Shown here: positions 1 through 7,973 of the stretch, piece by piece
Position numbering within the stretch: position 1 is the first letter of the stretch
How the letters are laid out: every line of letters starts with the position of its first letter
Source: Methylophilaceae bacterium UBA6140
GTDB lineage: Bacteria > Pseudomonadota > Gammaproteobacteria > Burkholderiales > Methylophilaceae
Assembly: GCA_002423265.1 (NCBI GenBank)
Contig: DIVE01000072.1
Location: 1,533 to 9,505, forward strand
Length of the DNA stretch: 7,973 bases
Reading direction: 5' to 3'
The notes under the pieces: generated by a model
Seen by the model: the letters and a program-made list of their open reading frames with translations, nothing else
What the model was told of the DNA's origin: nothing
Databases searched by the model: none
Translations under genes and position numbers: made by a program

Positions 1-747
1 GTGCTGGTAACCGGGCCGACCGGTTCAGGCAAAACCGTCTCGCTCTACTCCTGCCTCAATCTGCTCAACGATCCCGGCGTCAACATTTCCACCGCCGAAG
101 ACCCGGCCGAAATCCCGCTCGCCGGCATCAATCAGGTCAATGTCAACGACAAGCAGGGCCTCACCTTTGCAGCTGCATTGCGCTCCTTCCTGCGGCAGGA
201 TCCCGACATCATCATGATCGGTGAAATCCGCGATCTGGAAACTGCTGACATGGCAATCAAGGCTGCTTCCACCGGCCACATGGTTTTATCGACGCTGCAC
301 ACCAACGATGCACCGTCGACGCTGACGCGCCTGATGAACATGGGGGTCGCGCCGTTCAACATTGCTTCGGCGGTCTCGCTGATCACTGCACAGCGTCTGG
401 CAAGACGGCTCTGCCCGAGCTGCAAGGTACCGCTCGACATACCCAAGGAAGCGCTGCTTGGCGTCGGCTTCAAGGAAGAAGAACTCGATGGCAGCTGGCA
501 ATTGTTCGGACCCAACGAGAATGGCTGCGATCGTTGCAACCATGGTTACAAAGGGCGGGTAGGCATCTATCAGGTCATGCCGATCACCGAGGAAATGAGC
601 CGCATCATTCTCAGAAACGGCACCGTGCACGATCTTGCAGACCAGGCAAGAATCGACGGGGTGCGGGATTTGCGCCAATCAGGACTGCTCAAGGTCAAGC
701 AGGGGTTGACCTCGATTGCAGAAGTCGAAGCCGTCACCAATGAATAA
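1..747 (+). CDS. pilB: Type IV pilus assembly ATPase PilB, 3' part (start outside window)
   Basis: Cytoplasmic hexameric ATPase that powers pilus extension by adding pilin subunits to the fibre base, working with the PilC platform. The window opens inside the gene: the first codon, GTG, is an internal valine just before the P-loop, not a start. The visible 248 residues are the C-terminal catalytic half of a protein that is usually about 560-570 residues. In order they show the Walker A motif GPTGSGKT (5-12), the AEDP acidic box (32-35), an atypical Walker B with catalytic glutamate in IIMIGEIRD (70-78), and the His box around [14 protein letters not shown] (90-103). A zinc-binding tetracysteine follows as CPSC (138-141) and CDRC (176-179). 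The Zn-cysteine pair and the pilC gene nine bases downstream favour PilB over the retraction ATPases PilT and PilU. A type II secretion GspE is a less likely alternative. Confidence 0.95.
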   Translation: MLVTGPTGSGKTVSLYSCLNLLNDPGVNISTAEDPAEIPLAGINQVNVNDKQGLTFAAALRSFLRQDPDIIMIGEIRDLETADMAIKAASTGHMVLSTLHTNDAPSTLTRLMNMGVAPFNIASAVSLITAQRLARRLCPSCKVPLDIPKEALLGVGFKEEELDGSWQLFGPNENGCDRCNHGYKGRVGIYQVMPITEEMSRIILRNGTVHDLADQARIDGVRDLRQSGLLKVKQGLTSIAEVEAVTNE

Positions 748-756
748 AGACCCGTC

Positions 757-1968
757 ATGGCAGTAAGCGCAAGCAAGGAAGTCACCTACAACTGGGAAGG
801 CGCGGACAAGAAAGGCAAGCGCGTCAAGGGCGAAATGAAAGCCTCCGGCGAAGCTTTCGTCAAAGCCACGCTCAGGCGCCAGGGCATCAACGTGACAAAA
901 ATCAGCAAGCAGAGCCGGTTCAAATCCAAAGGCAAGGTCACCGAGAAAGACGTCACCCTGTTCACGCGCCAGCTTGCCACCATGATGAAAGCCGGCGTGC
1001 CCTTGCTGCAGGCGTTCGATATCGTCGGCAAGGGCCACAGCAACCCGGCGCTGGCGAAGATGCTGGGCGAGATCAAGAGCGACGTCGAAACCGGCAGCAG
1101 CCTCAGCCAGGCATTCCGCAAGTTCCCGCTGCATTTCGACAGCCTCTTCTGCAACCTGGTCGGCGCCGGGGAGCAGGCCGGTATTCTGGATGCCTTGCTC
1201 GACCGGCTCGCCACCTACATGGAAAAAACGCTGGCGATCAAAAGCAAGATCAAATCCGCGCTGCTTTACCCTGTTTCCATCATCGTCGTCGCCTTCATCA
1301 TCACTGCCGTGATCATGATTTTCGTCGTGCCTGCATTCAAGGAGCTGTTCACCAACTTCGGCGCAGATCTGCCGACTCCGACGCTGGTGGTGATCGCCAT
1401 TTCGGATTTCTTCGTCAATTACTGGTTCGCGATCTTCGGCTCCATCGCCGGTGGCATCTGGTTCTTTTTCTACACCTGGAAGCGCTCGGAGAAAATGCAG
1501 GCGACGATGGACCGGCTATTGTTGAAAGCTCCGATTTTCGGGCATCTGGTCAAAATCGCCACCATCGCCCGCTTCGCCAGAACGCTGTCCACCATGTTTG
1601 CCGCCGGCGTGCCGCTGGTTGAGGCGCTGGATTCTGTCGCGGGCGCTGCCGGCAACCACGTCTATTACGAAGCGACCAAGAAAATCCAGACCGAAATCAA
1701 CACCGGTATCAGCCTCACCGTCGCCATGCAGAATTCGGAAGTCTTCCCCAACATGGTGCTGCAGATGGTCTCCATCGGCGAGGAGTCCGGCTCGCTCGAT
1801 GCCATGTTGTCCAAGGTGGCGGATTTCTATGAAGAGGAAGTGGATGATGCGGTCGAAGGCTTGTCCAGCCTGATGGAACCCATCATCATGGTCATACTGG
1901 GCGTGCTGATCGGCGGTCTGGTGATTGCCATGTATCTGCCGATTTTCAAGATGGGCGCCGTCGTTTAA
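757..1968 (+). CDS. pilC: Type IV pilus inner-membrane platform protein PilC
   Basis: Polytopic inner-membrane protein of the GspF/T2SSF family that couples the PilB motor to pilin insertion. At 403 residues it has the usual family length. Two homologous T2SSF domains are visible. The first runs from about residue 68 to 191 and opens with LFTRQLATMMKAGVPLLQAF; the second runs from about 271 to 393 and opens with FARTLSTMFAAGVPLVEAL. Each contains the family GE(Q/E)xGxLD-type motif: GEQAGILD at 138-145 and GEESGSLD at 341-348. Hydrophobic spans at about 170-192, 210-238 and 374-396 are the expected membrane segments. The lysine-rich N-terminus is cytoplasmic. The ATG lies nine bases after the pilB stop with only a weak upstream AAAGA, so translation is probably coupled to pilB. 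The prepilin peptidase gene pilD, a common next gene, is absent; a convergent gene follows instead. Confidence 0.95.
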   Translation: MAVSASKEVTYNWEGADKKGKRVKGEMKASGEAFVKATLRRQGINVTKISKQSRFKSKGKVTEKDVTLFTRQLATMMKAGVPLLQAFDIVGKGHSNPALAKMLGEIKSDVETGSSLSQAFRKFPLHFDSLFCNLVGAGEQAGILDALLDRLATYMEKTLAIKSKIKSALLYPVSIIVVAFIITAVIMIFVVPAFKELFTNFGADLPTPTLVVIAISDFFVNYWFAIFGSIAGGIWFFFYTWKRSEKMQATMDRLLLKAPIFGHLVKIATIARFARTLSTMFAAGVPLVEALDSVAGAAGNHVYYEATKKIQTEINTGISLTVAMQNSEVFPNMVLQMVSIGEESGSLDAMLSKVADFYEEEVDDAVEGLSSLMEPIIMVILGVLIGGLVIAMYLPIFKMGAVV

Positions 1969-1981
1969 AGCCCGCACCTGT

Positions 1982-2006
1982 AAAAACGGCCGGCAAAGCC
2001 GGCCGT
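1982..2006 (-). terminator. Rho-independent terminator of the dsbC-ending operon
   Basis: A perfect 9-bp inverted repeat, ACGGCCGGC and GCCGGCCGT, spans 1986-1994 and 1998-2006 with a 3-base loop. Read on the minus strand, the stem is followed directly by a run of five T (the first one pairs at the stem base), which is the classic intrinsic terminator form. It begins about 20 bases past the dsbC stop. Read on the plus strand the stem is not followed by T residues, so it is a poor intrinsic terminator for pilC, although the hairpin could still stabilise the pilC transcript 3' end. It fills most of the 58-base convergent gap. Confidence 0.87.
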
Positions 2007-2026
2007 ACTCAACCCCGTAACTGCTG

Positions 2027-2767
2027 CTATTTCTTCCGGCCTGCCGCGTTCAGCGCCTTTTCGATCTCTGCCGCCGGATAAGCGCCCAGCATGCGTTTGC
2101 CATCGGCAAAAATCAGGGTCGGCGTGCTGGTCACTCCCAGCTTGCGGCCAAGCTCAGCCAGACTCTCCACCGGCGTATCACAGCTGGTCGTTCCTTTCAC
2201 CAGCTGATTGTTCAAGACCCAGTCCATCCAGGATTTTGCACGATCAGGCGAACACCAGATCGCCCGGGCCTTGTTGCCGGCATCCGGATGCAGCTGGTCC
2301 AGCGGATAAAGGAATGTATAAACGGTGATATCGGTAATGCCTGCCAGCTCTTTCTGTTCAAGGCGTTTGCAGAATGGGCAATCCGGGTCGGAAAACACCA
2401 CCAGTTTGCGGCTGCCGTTACCCCTCACCACTTTAATCGCCTGATCCAGCGGCAATTTGGAGAAATCGACCCGGGTCAGTTCGTCCATGCGTTCGCTGGT
2501 AATGTTGCGCTTGGTTTTCGGTTCGATCAGATTGCCTTCTGCGATCAGAAAGCTGAATTTCTCGTCGGTATAGATGATCTGGCCGCCCATGTACACTTCG
2601 TACAAACCGCTGTAGGCAGTCTTTTTGATGCTATCCACCTGCACGTTCGGATAAGCCGACTCGATGGCTTTTCTGAGCGCAGCATCGTCAGCATTGGCAT
2701 AGCTCATCAGAAAGGCGCCGCCCATGAGGAAACTGCCGATAAAGAAACCAAGTAATTTTTTTTGCAT
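2027..2767 (-). CDS. dsbC: Periplasmic thiol:disulfide isomerase DsbC
   Basis: Homodimeric periplasmic isomerase that rearranges wrong disulfides and is kept reduced by DsbD. The 246 residues begin with a clear Sec signal peptide: MQKK, a hydrophobic core over about 5-22, and a likely cleavage after ANA at 24-26. The N-terminal dimerisation domain covers about 27-90. The thioredoxin-fold domain carries the active site CPFC at 130-133 inside FSDPDCPFCKR, and the cis-proline loop TSTPT at 214-218. A second cysteine pair, C172 and C196, fits the structural disulfide of DsbC and separates it from DsbA. The active-site dipeptide is PF rather than the GY of E. coli DsbC. It is the last gene of the minus-strand block, 26 bases after the preceding hydroxylase gene, with a weak GGGA Shine-Dalgarno seven bases before the ATG. 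DsbG is the main alternative. Confidence 0.92.
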   Translation of the reverse strand: MQKKLLGFFIGSFLMGGAFLMSYANADDAALRKAIESAYPNVQVDSIKKTAYSGLYEVYMGGQIIYTDEKFSFLIAEGNLIEPKTKRNITSERMDELTRVDFSKLPLDQAIKVVRGNGSRKLVVFSDPDCPFCKRLEQKELAGITDITVYTFLYPLDQLHPDAGNKARAIWCSPDRAKSWMDWVLNNQLVKGTTSCDTPVESLAELGRKLGVTSTPTLIFADGKRMLGAYPAAEIEKALNAAGRKK

Positions 2768-2793
2768 TTTTGCGTCCCAGAGTTGATTGCGAA

Positions 2794-3981
2794 TTAGCGT
2801 ATGGCCTGCTGCATGAGGAATTTTTTGATTTGCGCATGCTGGTTAGTCAGATTCAATCCCCAGTTCCTTACATGCCTGACCAGCGGTTGTGAATGCGAGA
2901 ACAGTTCGGAAAGCCCCTTGGTCACCGACTGCATCGCCATCATATCTGCCTTGCGCGCCCGTTCATAGCGACGCAACAGCATCAGATCGCCGAAAGATTG
3001 CGGGTGATGTCGCGCCGACAGAATTTCCGCCAGGGTTTTGACATCGCGGAAACCGAGGTTGACGCCCTGACCGGCAAGCGGGTGCACTGTATGCGCTGCG
3101 TCGCCGACCAGCGCCAGCCCCGGCCTGACCAAGGCATCGGCGCGTTGCTGACGCAGCGGAAAAGCCTGGGCAGCCGTCAGCAGTTTCAACTTGCCCAGTT
3201 TCATGCCCCCTTGCAGCGCCACCCGCTCCGACAGGGATTGGGCGTCCAGCGCCAGCAGCTCCATGGCAAGCGCCTCATCTGCCGACCACACCATCGATAT
3301 GCGATTGCCCGGTAGCGGCAGCCACGCCAGCACACCTTCCGCGCTGAACCACTGAAAAGCGACCTCATGATGAGCAAGTGCGGTTTCGAAGTTGGCAACC
3401 ACCCCCATCTGCCGGTAATCATGGGTTTGCACAGCGATGCCGGCCTCGCGCCGCAACCAGGATGATGCACCATCGGCAGCCACCAGAAGCGCCGCGCCGA
3501 GCTTGCGCTGACCGGCGAGCTGCAGTTCCGCCTGATCCGCACCGAACCGCGCGGTAACCGGGGTCACGCCGTCAATCAGTTCGACCGTGGAATCGGTCAG
3601 CGCTTCCCACAAAGCCGCCTCCAGCCGCCCGCTTTCGACGATGAACCCAAGGTGATCGACATTGGCCTCTGTCGCATCGAATTGCAGATGACTCGCTGCA
3701 TCACCGAATATCTGCATCTGTGCGATGGGGCAAACACGCTGACGGCTCAAGCGCTGCCATACGCCCATGGCAGCGAGCCAGGTAGCGTTGGCCGGGCTGA
3801 TGGCGTAAATGCGGGCATCCCATGCCTCATCACCAGACTTGGTCTGTGGGCGCGGCCGGCTCTCGACCAGCGCAACCGTCATGCCCTGCCGGCTCAGCGC
3901 CAGAGCGCAGGAAAGGCCGACCAGGCCGGCACCGGCGACGACGACATCGAAATGCTGATCTGATAATTTATCCACGGGCAC
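2794..3981 (-). CDS. UbiH/UbiF/UbiI-family FAD-dependent ubiquinone hydroxylase
   Basis: Flavoprotein aromatic hydroxylase that uses O2 and NAD(P)H to hydroxylate the ring of a ubiquinone precursor, probably within the Ubi protein complex. The 395 residues show the FAD-binding GAGLVG (17-22) in an N-terminal beta-alpha-beta fold, the DG motif in AADGASSWLR (168-177), and the GD motif GDAAHTVHPLAGQGVNLG (293-310), all standard for the UbiH/COQ6 family. It is a tandem paralogue of the upstream ubiH, but its GD motif keeps the aspartate and histidine (GDAAH), unlike the GNAAQ of ubiH. The order pepP-ubiH-this gene equals pepP-ubiH-ubiI of E. coli, so C5 hydroxylation (UbiI-like) is the first guess. 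A UbiF-like or broader specificity cannot be excluded, so no symbol is assigned. The start is GTG at 3981, overlapping the ubiH end by 14 bases; a second GTG two codons on (3975) is possible. Confidence 0.9.
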   Translation of the reverse strand: MPVDKLSDQHFDVVVAGAGLVGLSCALALSRQGMTVALVESRPRPQTKSGDEAWDARIYAISPANATWLAAMGVWQRLSRQRVCPIAQMQIFGDAASHLQFDATEANVDHLGFIVESGRLEAALWEALTDSTVELIDGVTPVTARFGADQAELQLAGQRKLGAALLVAADGASSWLRREAGIAVQTHDYRQMGVVANFETALAHHEVAFQWFSAEGVLAWLPLPGNRISMVWSADEALAMELLALDAQSLSERVALQGGMKLGKLKLLTAAQAFPLRQQRADALVRPGLALVGDAAHTVHPLAGQGVNLGFRDVKTLAEILSARHHPQSFGDLMLLRRYERARKADMMAMQSVTKGLSELFSHSQPLVRHVRNWGLNLTNQHAQIKKFLMQQAIR

Positions 3982-5140
3982 CGAAGCTCATCTTGTTGAT
4001 CAAAAAACGTTTGGCAGGGCTGGCGATATCGAGCAGACCCAGCCCGGCACCGCGCAAACCGGAAACACCAAGAATCTCGTTGGAAAAGATATTGACCAGA
4101 AAATCGGTAAATAGCAGCCCGTTTCTGGTATCGCGCTGACGGGTTTTTGCGTAGGCATGCAACATGGACGTTTCTCCCCATGTTGCCGGGGCGGCTTCTG
4201 CCAGCTGCAGACTCAACTCCCAGGCATCGCGCAAGCCGACATTGAAACCCTGGCCTGCAACCGGATGCATGGTCTGCGCCGCATTGCCGATCACGGCAAA
4301 ATGCGGCAGCACGACGGGGTTGAGCCGCGACAGCCGGAGCGGGAAACTCATGCGCTTGCCGACGCTGAGAAAACGGCCGACGCGGTCACCGAAATGCCGG
4401 TGCAGCTCTGTCAGAAAAACCTCGTCATCAAGCGCCAGAACCTGTTGGATGGCCTGTTGCTCGCCGGTCCACACCAGCGAAAAATCGCGCTCGCCGTTGG
4501 GCAACAGTGCCATGGGTCCGGCAGGGGTAAATCGTTCGTAGGCAATGTTGTTGTGCGGCAATTCCGCGCTCACCTTGCTCACCAGCGCGTCGTGTCCGTA
4601 CTCGCGGGTTTCGCGTTCGAGGCCGGGGATACTGCCCAAACTTCTGCCGCCATCAGCCAATACCGCCAGTTGGGCATCCAGCACGATAGATCGCCCCCGC
4701 TGGCTGAAAATCACGCGTGTGCCGGCACTGCCCGGCAGCACTTCGCTGACCTCGGCTTCATGGAGGATCTGCGCGCCATCGTGATTGGCCAACGCCTGAT
4801 CGAGCACGCTGGTCAGCGCGCCGTAGGACACCACATAGCCCAGCGCCTCCTGTCCCTGATCCTCGGCTTGCAGCAGCGTGCGGCCGATGCTGCCGCGCTG
4901 AGAAATATGAATCGTATTGATCGCTGTCGCATGTGCCGCGAGCGGCTCCCAGACACCGAGGCGCTGCAGTATCAAACGGGTGCCGTAAGACAAGGCCAGC
5001 GCGCGCTGATCGTGGTGCGAAGCACCCCTGGCTCTGGCTTCCAGCAGCGTACAGGCAATTCCCCGGGACAACAGCGACAAGGCAAGGGTGGCACCGACAG
5101 GGCCGCCGCCGATGATAACGATAGCGTGATTGGCACTCAT
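3968..5140 (-). CDS. ubiH: 2-octaprenyl-6-methoxyphenol hydroxylase UbiH
   Basis: FAD-dependent monooxygenase of aerobic ubiquinone biosynthesis, by family assignment responsible for C1 ring hydroxylation (older names call this position 4). The 390 residues contain the dinucleotide fold GGGPVG (11-16), the UbiH-typical stretch RALALSYGTRLILQRLGVW (46-64), the DG motif in ADGGRS (162-167) and the flavin motif GNAAQTMHPVAGQGFN (285-300). The asparagine and glutamine in GNAAQ replace the GDAAH seen in related hydroxylases and are characteristic of UbiH, so this is not decay. The ATG overlaps the pepP stop as ATGA (5137-5140), which implies translational coupling. The 3' end overlaps the next hydroxylase gene by 14 bases. 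Length and motifs are complete, with no frameshift visible. Confidence 0.93.
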   Translation of the reverse strand: MSANHAIVIIGGGPVGATLALSLLSRGIACTLLEARARGASHHDQRALALSYGTRLILQRLGVWEPLAAHATAINTIHISQRGSIGRTLLQAEDQGQEALGYVVSYGALTSVLDQALANHDGAQILHEAEVSEVLPGSAGTRVIFSQRGRSIVLDAQLAVLADGGRSLGSIPGLERETREYGHDALVSKVSAELPHNNIAYERFTPAGPMALLPNGERDFSLVWTGEQQAIQQVLALDDEVFLTELHRHFGDRVGRFLSVGKRMSFPLRLSRLNPVVLPHFAVIGNAAQTMHPVAGQGFNVGLRDAWELSLQLAEAAPATWGETSMLHAYAKTRQRDTRNGLLFTDFLVNIFSNEILGVSGLRGAGLGLLDIASPAKRFLINKMSFGARG

Positions 5141-6447
5141 CGCGCTGCCGCCATCAGTTGCTCGATTTCAGCAATGCTTTTGGGCACCCCTGCGGTCAGA
5201 ATCTCGCAGCCCTCCGGCGTCACCAGCGCATCGTCCTCGATGCGGATGCCGATATTCCAGAAATGCTCGGGCACGTCATCGGCCGGCCGCACATAACAGC
5301 CGGGTTCCACCGTCAGCGTCATGCCCGCAGCCAACGGGCGCCATTCGCCCGCAGCAGTTTTGTATTCGCCGGCGTCATGCACATCCAGCCCCAGCCAGTG
5401 GCCGGTACGGTGCATGTAAAAGCGGCGGTAGTCGCCGGACTCCAGCACCGCCTCCGGGCTGCCCTTGCACAAACCGAAATCGATGAAGCCGCGCACCAGC
5501 ACTTCGAGTGCGGCTTCATGCGGCTGTTGCCAATGGTTGCCGGGGCGTATGCGCTCAATGGCTGCCGCCTGCGCCGCCAGCACCAGCTCATACATATCCT
5601 TTTGCGCCGGGCTGTATTTGCCGTTGACCGGAAAGGTGCGCGTGATGTCGGAGGCGTAACCCTCAAGCTCGCAACCGGCATCAATCAATAATAGATCGCC
5701 ATCGTTGAGGGGACGGTTGTTTTCGACATAATGCAGCACACAGGCATTGGCGCCGCCCGCAACAATCGAGGAATAAGCCGGCGAGCGGCTGCCGTTGCGG
5801 TAGAAATGCTGCAGCAGAACGGCCTCGACCTCGTATTCCATCATGCCCGGCCGGGTCGCTTGCATGGCGGCCACATGCGCTGCCGCCGAGATGTTGGCAG
5901 CACGGCGCATGAGCTGTTGTTCCTCGGCCGATTTGTACAGCCGCATTTCATCGAGCAGCGCACGGACATCGGCAACATCGGCCGGCGCGTGGATGCCGCT
6001 ACGCACCTGACCGCGAACCTGGTTGAGCCAGCTGCCGATGCGACTGTCCCATGCTGCATCGGCGCCCAGACTGTAGAAGAGCTTCTGCTGATTAGCGATA
6101 TAGCCGGGCATCAACGCATCCAGCTCTGAGATCGAATGTGCCTCGTCGAAGCCGAACTGCGTTTGCGCGCCTTGCGGCCCATGGCGGAATCCATCCCAGA
6201 TTTCACGCTCCATATCCTTGTCGCGGCAGAACAGGACGCTTTTCGGCTGCGCTCCGGCAATCAGCACCAGCACCGCTTCAGGTTCGGCGAAACCGGTCAG
6301 GTAATAGAAATAGCTGTCGAAGCGATAGGGGTAATGGCTGTCGCGGTTACGTATCGTCTCCGGCGCCGTCGGAATGATGGCGACGCCTTCATCCATCTTT
6401 TGCATGAGCGCCAGCCTGCGTGCCGAAAATTGCCGGTGATCAGTCAT
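5137..6447 (-). CDS. pepP: Xaa-Pro aminopeptidase (aminopeptidase P, M24B)
   Basis: Cytosolic dimanganese peptidase that removes the N-terminal residue of peptides whose second residue is proline. The 436 residues match the roughly 440 of E. coli PepP. The N-terminal AMP_N domain (about 3-135) includes DSYFYYLTGFAEPEAV (44-59). The pita-bread catalytic domain carries the five metal ligands expected for the family: D256 in LLIDAG, D267 in YASDITR, H350 in HRTGHWLGLD, E381 in TVEPG and E404 in RIEDD. H239 and H357 sit where the family's proton-shuttle histidines lie. An in-frame TGA a few codons upstream supports the ATG at 6447; the Shine-Dalgarno is weak. It starts 21 bases after murU and its TGA overlaps the ubiH ATG. 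Its link to ubiquinone synthesis is positional only, though the pepP-ubiH adjacency is conserved in E. coli. Confidence 0.95.
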   Translation of the reverse strand: MTDHRQFSARRLALMQKMDEGVAIIPTAPETIRNRDSHYPYRFDSYFYYLTGFAEPEAVLVLIAGAQPKSVLFCRDKDMEREIWDGFRHGPQGAQTQFGFDEAHSISELDALMPGYIANQQKLFYSLGADAAWDSRIGSWLNQVRGQVRSGIHAPADVADVRALLDEMRLYKSAEEQQLMRRAANISAAAHVAAMQATRPGMMEYEVEAVLLQHFYRNGSRSPAYSSIVAGGANACVLHYVENNRPLNDGDLLLIDAGCELEGYASDITRTFPVNGKYSPAQKDMYELVLAAQAAAIERIRPGNHWQQPHEAALEVLVRGFIDFGLCKGSPEAVLESGDYRRFYMHRTGHWLGLDVHDAGEYKTAAGEWRPLAAGMTLTVEPGCYVRPADDVPEHFWNIGIRIEDDALVTPEGCEILTAGVPKSIAEIEQLMAAAR

Positions 6448-6468
6448 GTTCCACTTTCATACAGAGTT

Positions 6469-7973
<1,505 letters not shown>

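Noticed and set aside
1..3. GTG at position 1 as the start of a short ATPase
   Set aside because: It encodes the valine normally found just before the Walker A motif. The N-terminal half of PilB lies upstream of the window.
679..1134. Minus-strand open frame antisense to the pilB end and the pilC start
   Set aside because: It is a shadow of the pilB-pilC coding frame with no family motif.
4243..4286. GNAAQ instead of GDAAH in the flavin motif of UbiH as a sign of inactivation
   Set aside because: The N/Q form is a family trait of UbiH, as in the E. coli protein, and the rest of the motif is intact.
4157..5296. Plus-strand open frame of 379 codons antisense to ubiH and the pepP 3' end
   Set aside because: It is long, but its product is of low-complexity His/Arg/Gln-rich composition without a recognisable domain, and it lies wholly opposite genes with full family motifs. 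Long antisense frames are expected in GC-rich coding DNA.

Overview
The window looks like a conserved chromosomal segment of a betaproteobacterium. The evidence is a pilB-pilC pair of type IV pilus type, an amgK-murU salvage pair, and a pepP-ubiH-hydroxylase gene order, combined with moderately high GC. The genus cannot be fixed from the sequence alone. No mobile element, CRISPR array, tRNA or rRNA was seen, and no gene-free stretch exceeds about 60 bases.

Layout. Positions 1-1968 (plus strand) hold the 3' part of pilB, the pilus-extension ATPase, followed nine bases later by a complete pilC, the inner-membrane platform protein. Positions 1969-2026 are a short convergent intergenic space with a perfect 9-bp hairpin whose T-run lies on the minus strand. 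Positions 2027-7973 are one tightly packed minus-strand block. In order of transcription it holds amgK (its start lies beyond the right edge), murU, pepP, ubiH, a second UbiH/UbiF/UbiI-family hydroxylase, and dsbC, closed by that hairpin. The junctions are a 4-base overlap, a 21-base gap, a 4-base overlap, a 14-base overlap and a 26-base gap, so it is very probably a single operon.

How the genes work together. AmgK and MurU form the last steps of a peptidoglycan-sugar salvage route that makes UDP-MurNAc without de novo synthesis. PepP is a cytosolic proline-specific aminopeptidase. UbiH and its neighbour carry out ring hydroxylations in ubiquinone synthesis, and the order pepP-ubiH-hydroxylase matches the pepP-ubiH-ubiI order of E. 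coli. DsbC is a periplasmic disulfide isomerase. The block therefore joins cell-wall recycling, respiration-quinone synthesis and envelope protein folding. The pilus genes face it and are transcribed independently.

Everything here belongs to recognised families and no undescribed system was found. The observations most worth a second look concern translation starts (a TTG start of murU inside a TTGA overlap with a clear Shine-Dalgarno, and an ambiguous GTG start in the second hydroxylase), the absence of pilD after pilC, the identity of the second hydroxylase, and an A8 run at the start of dsbC.
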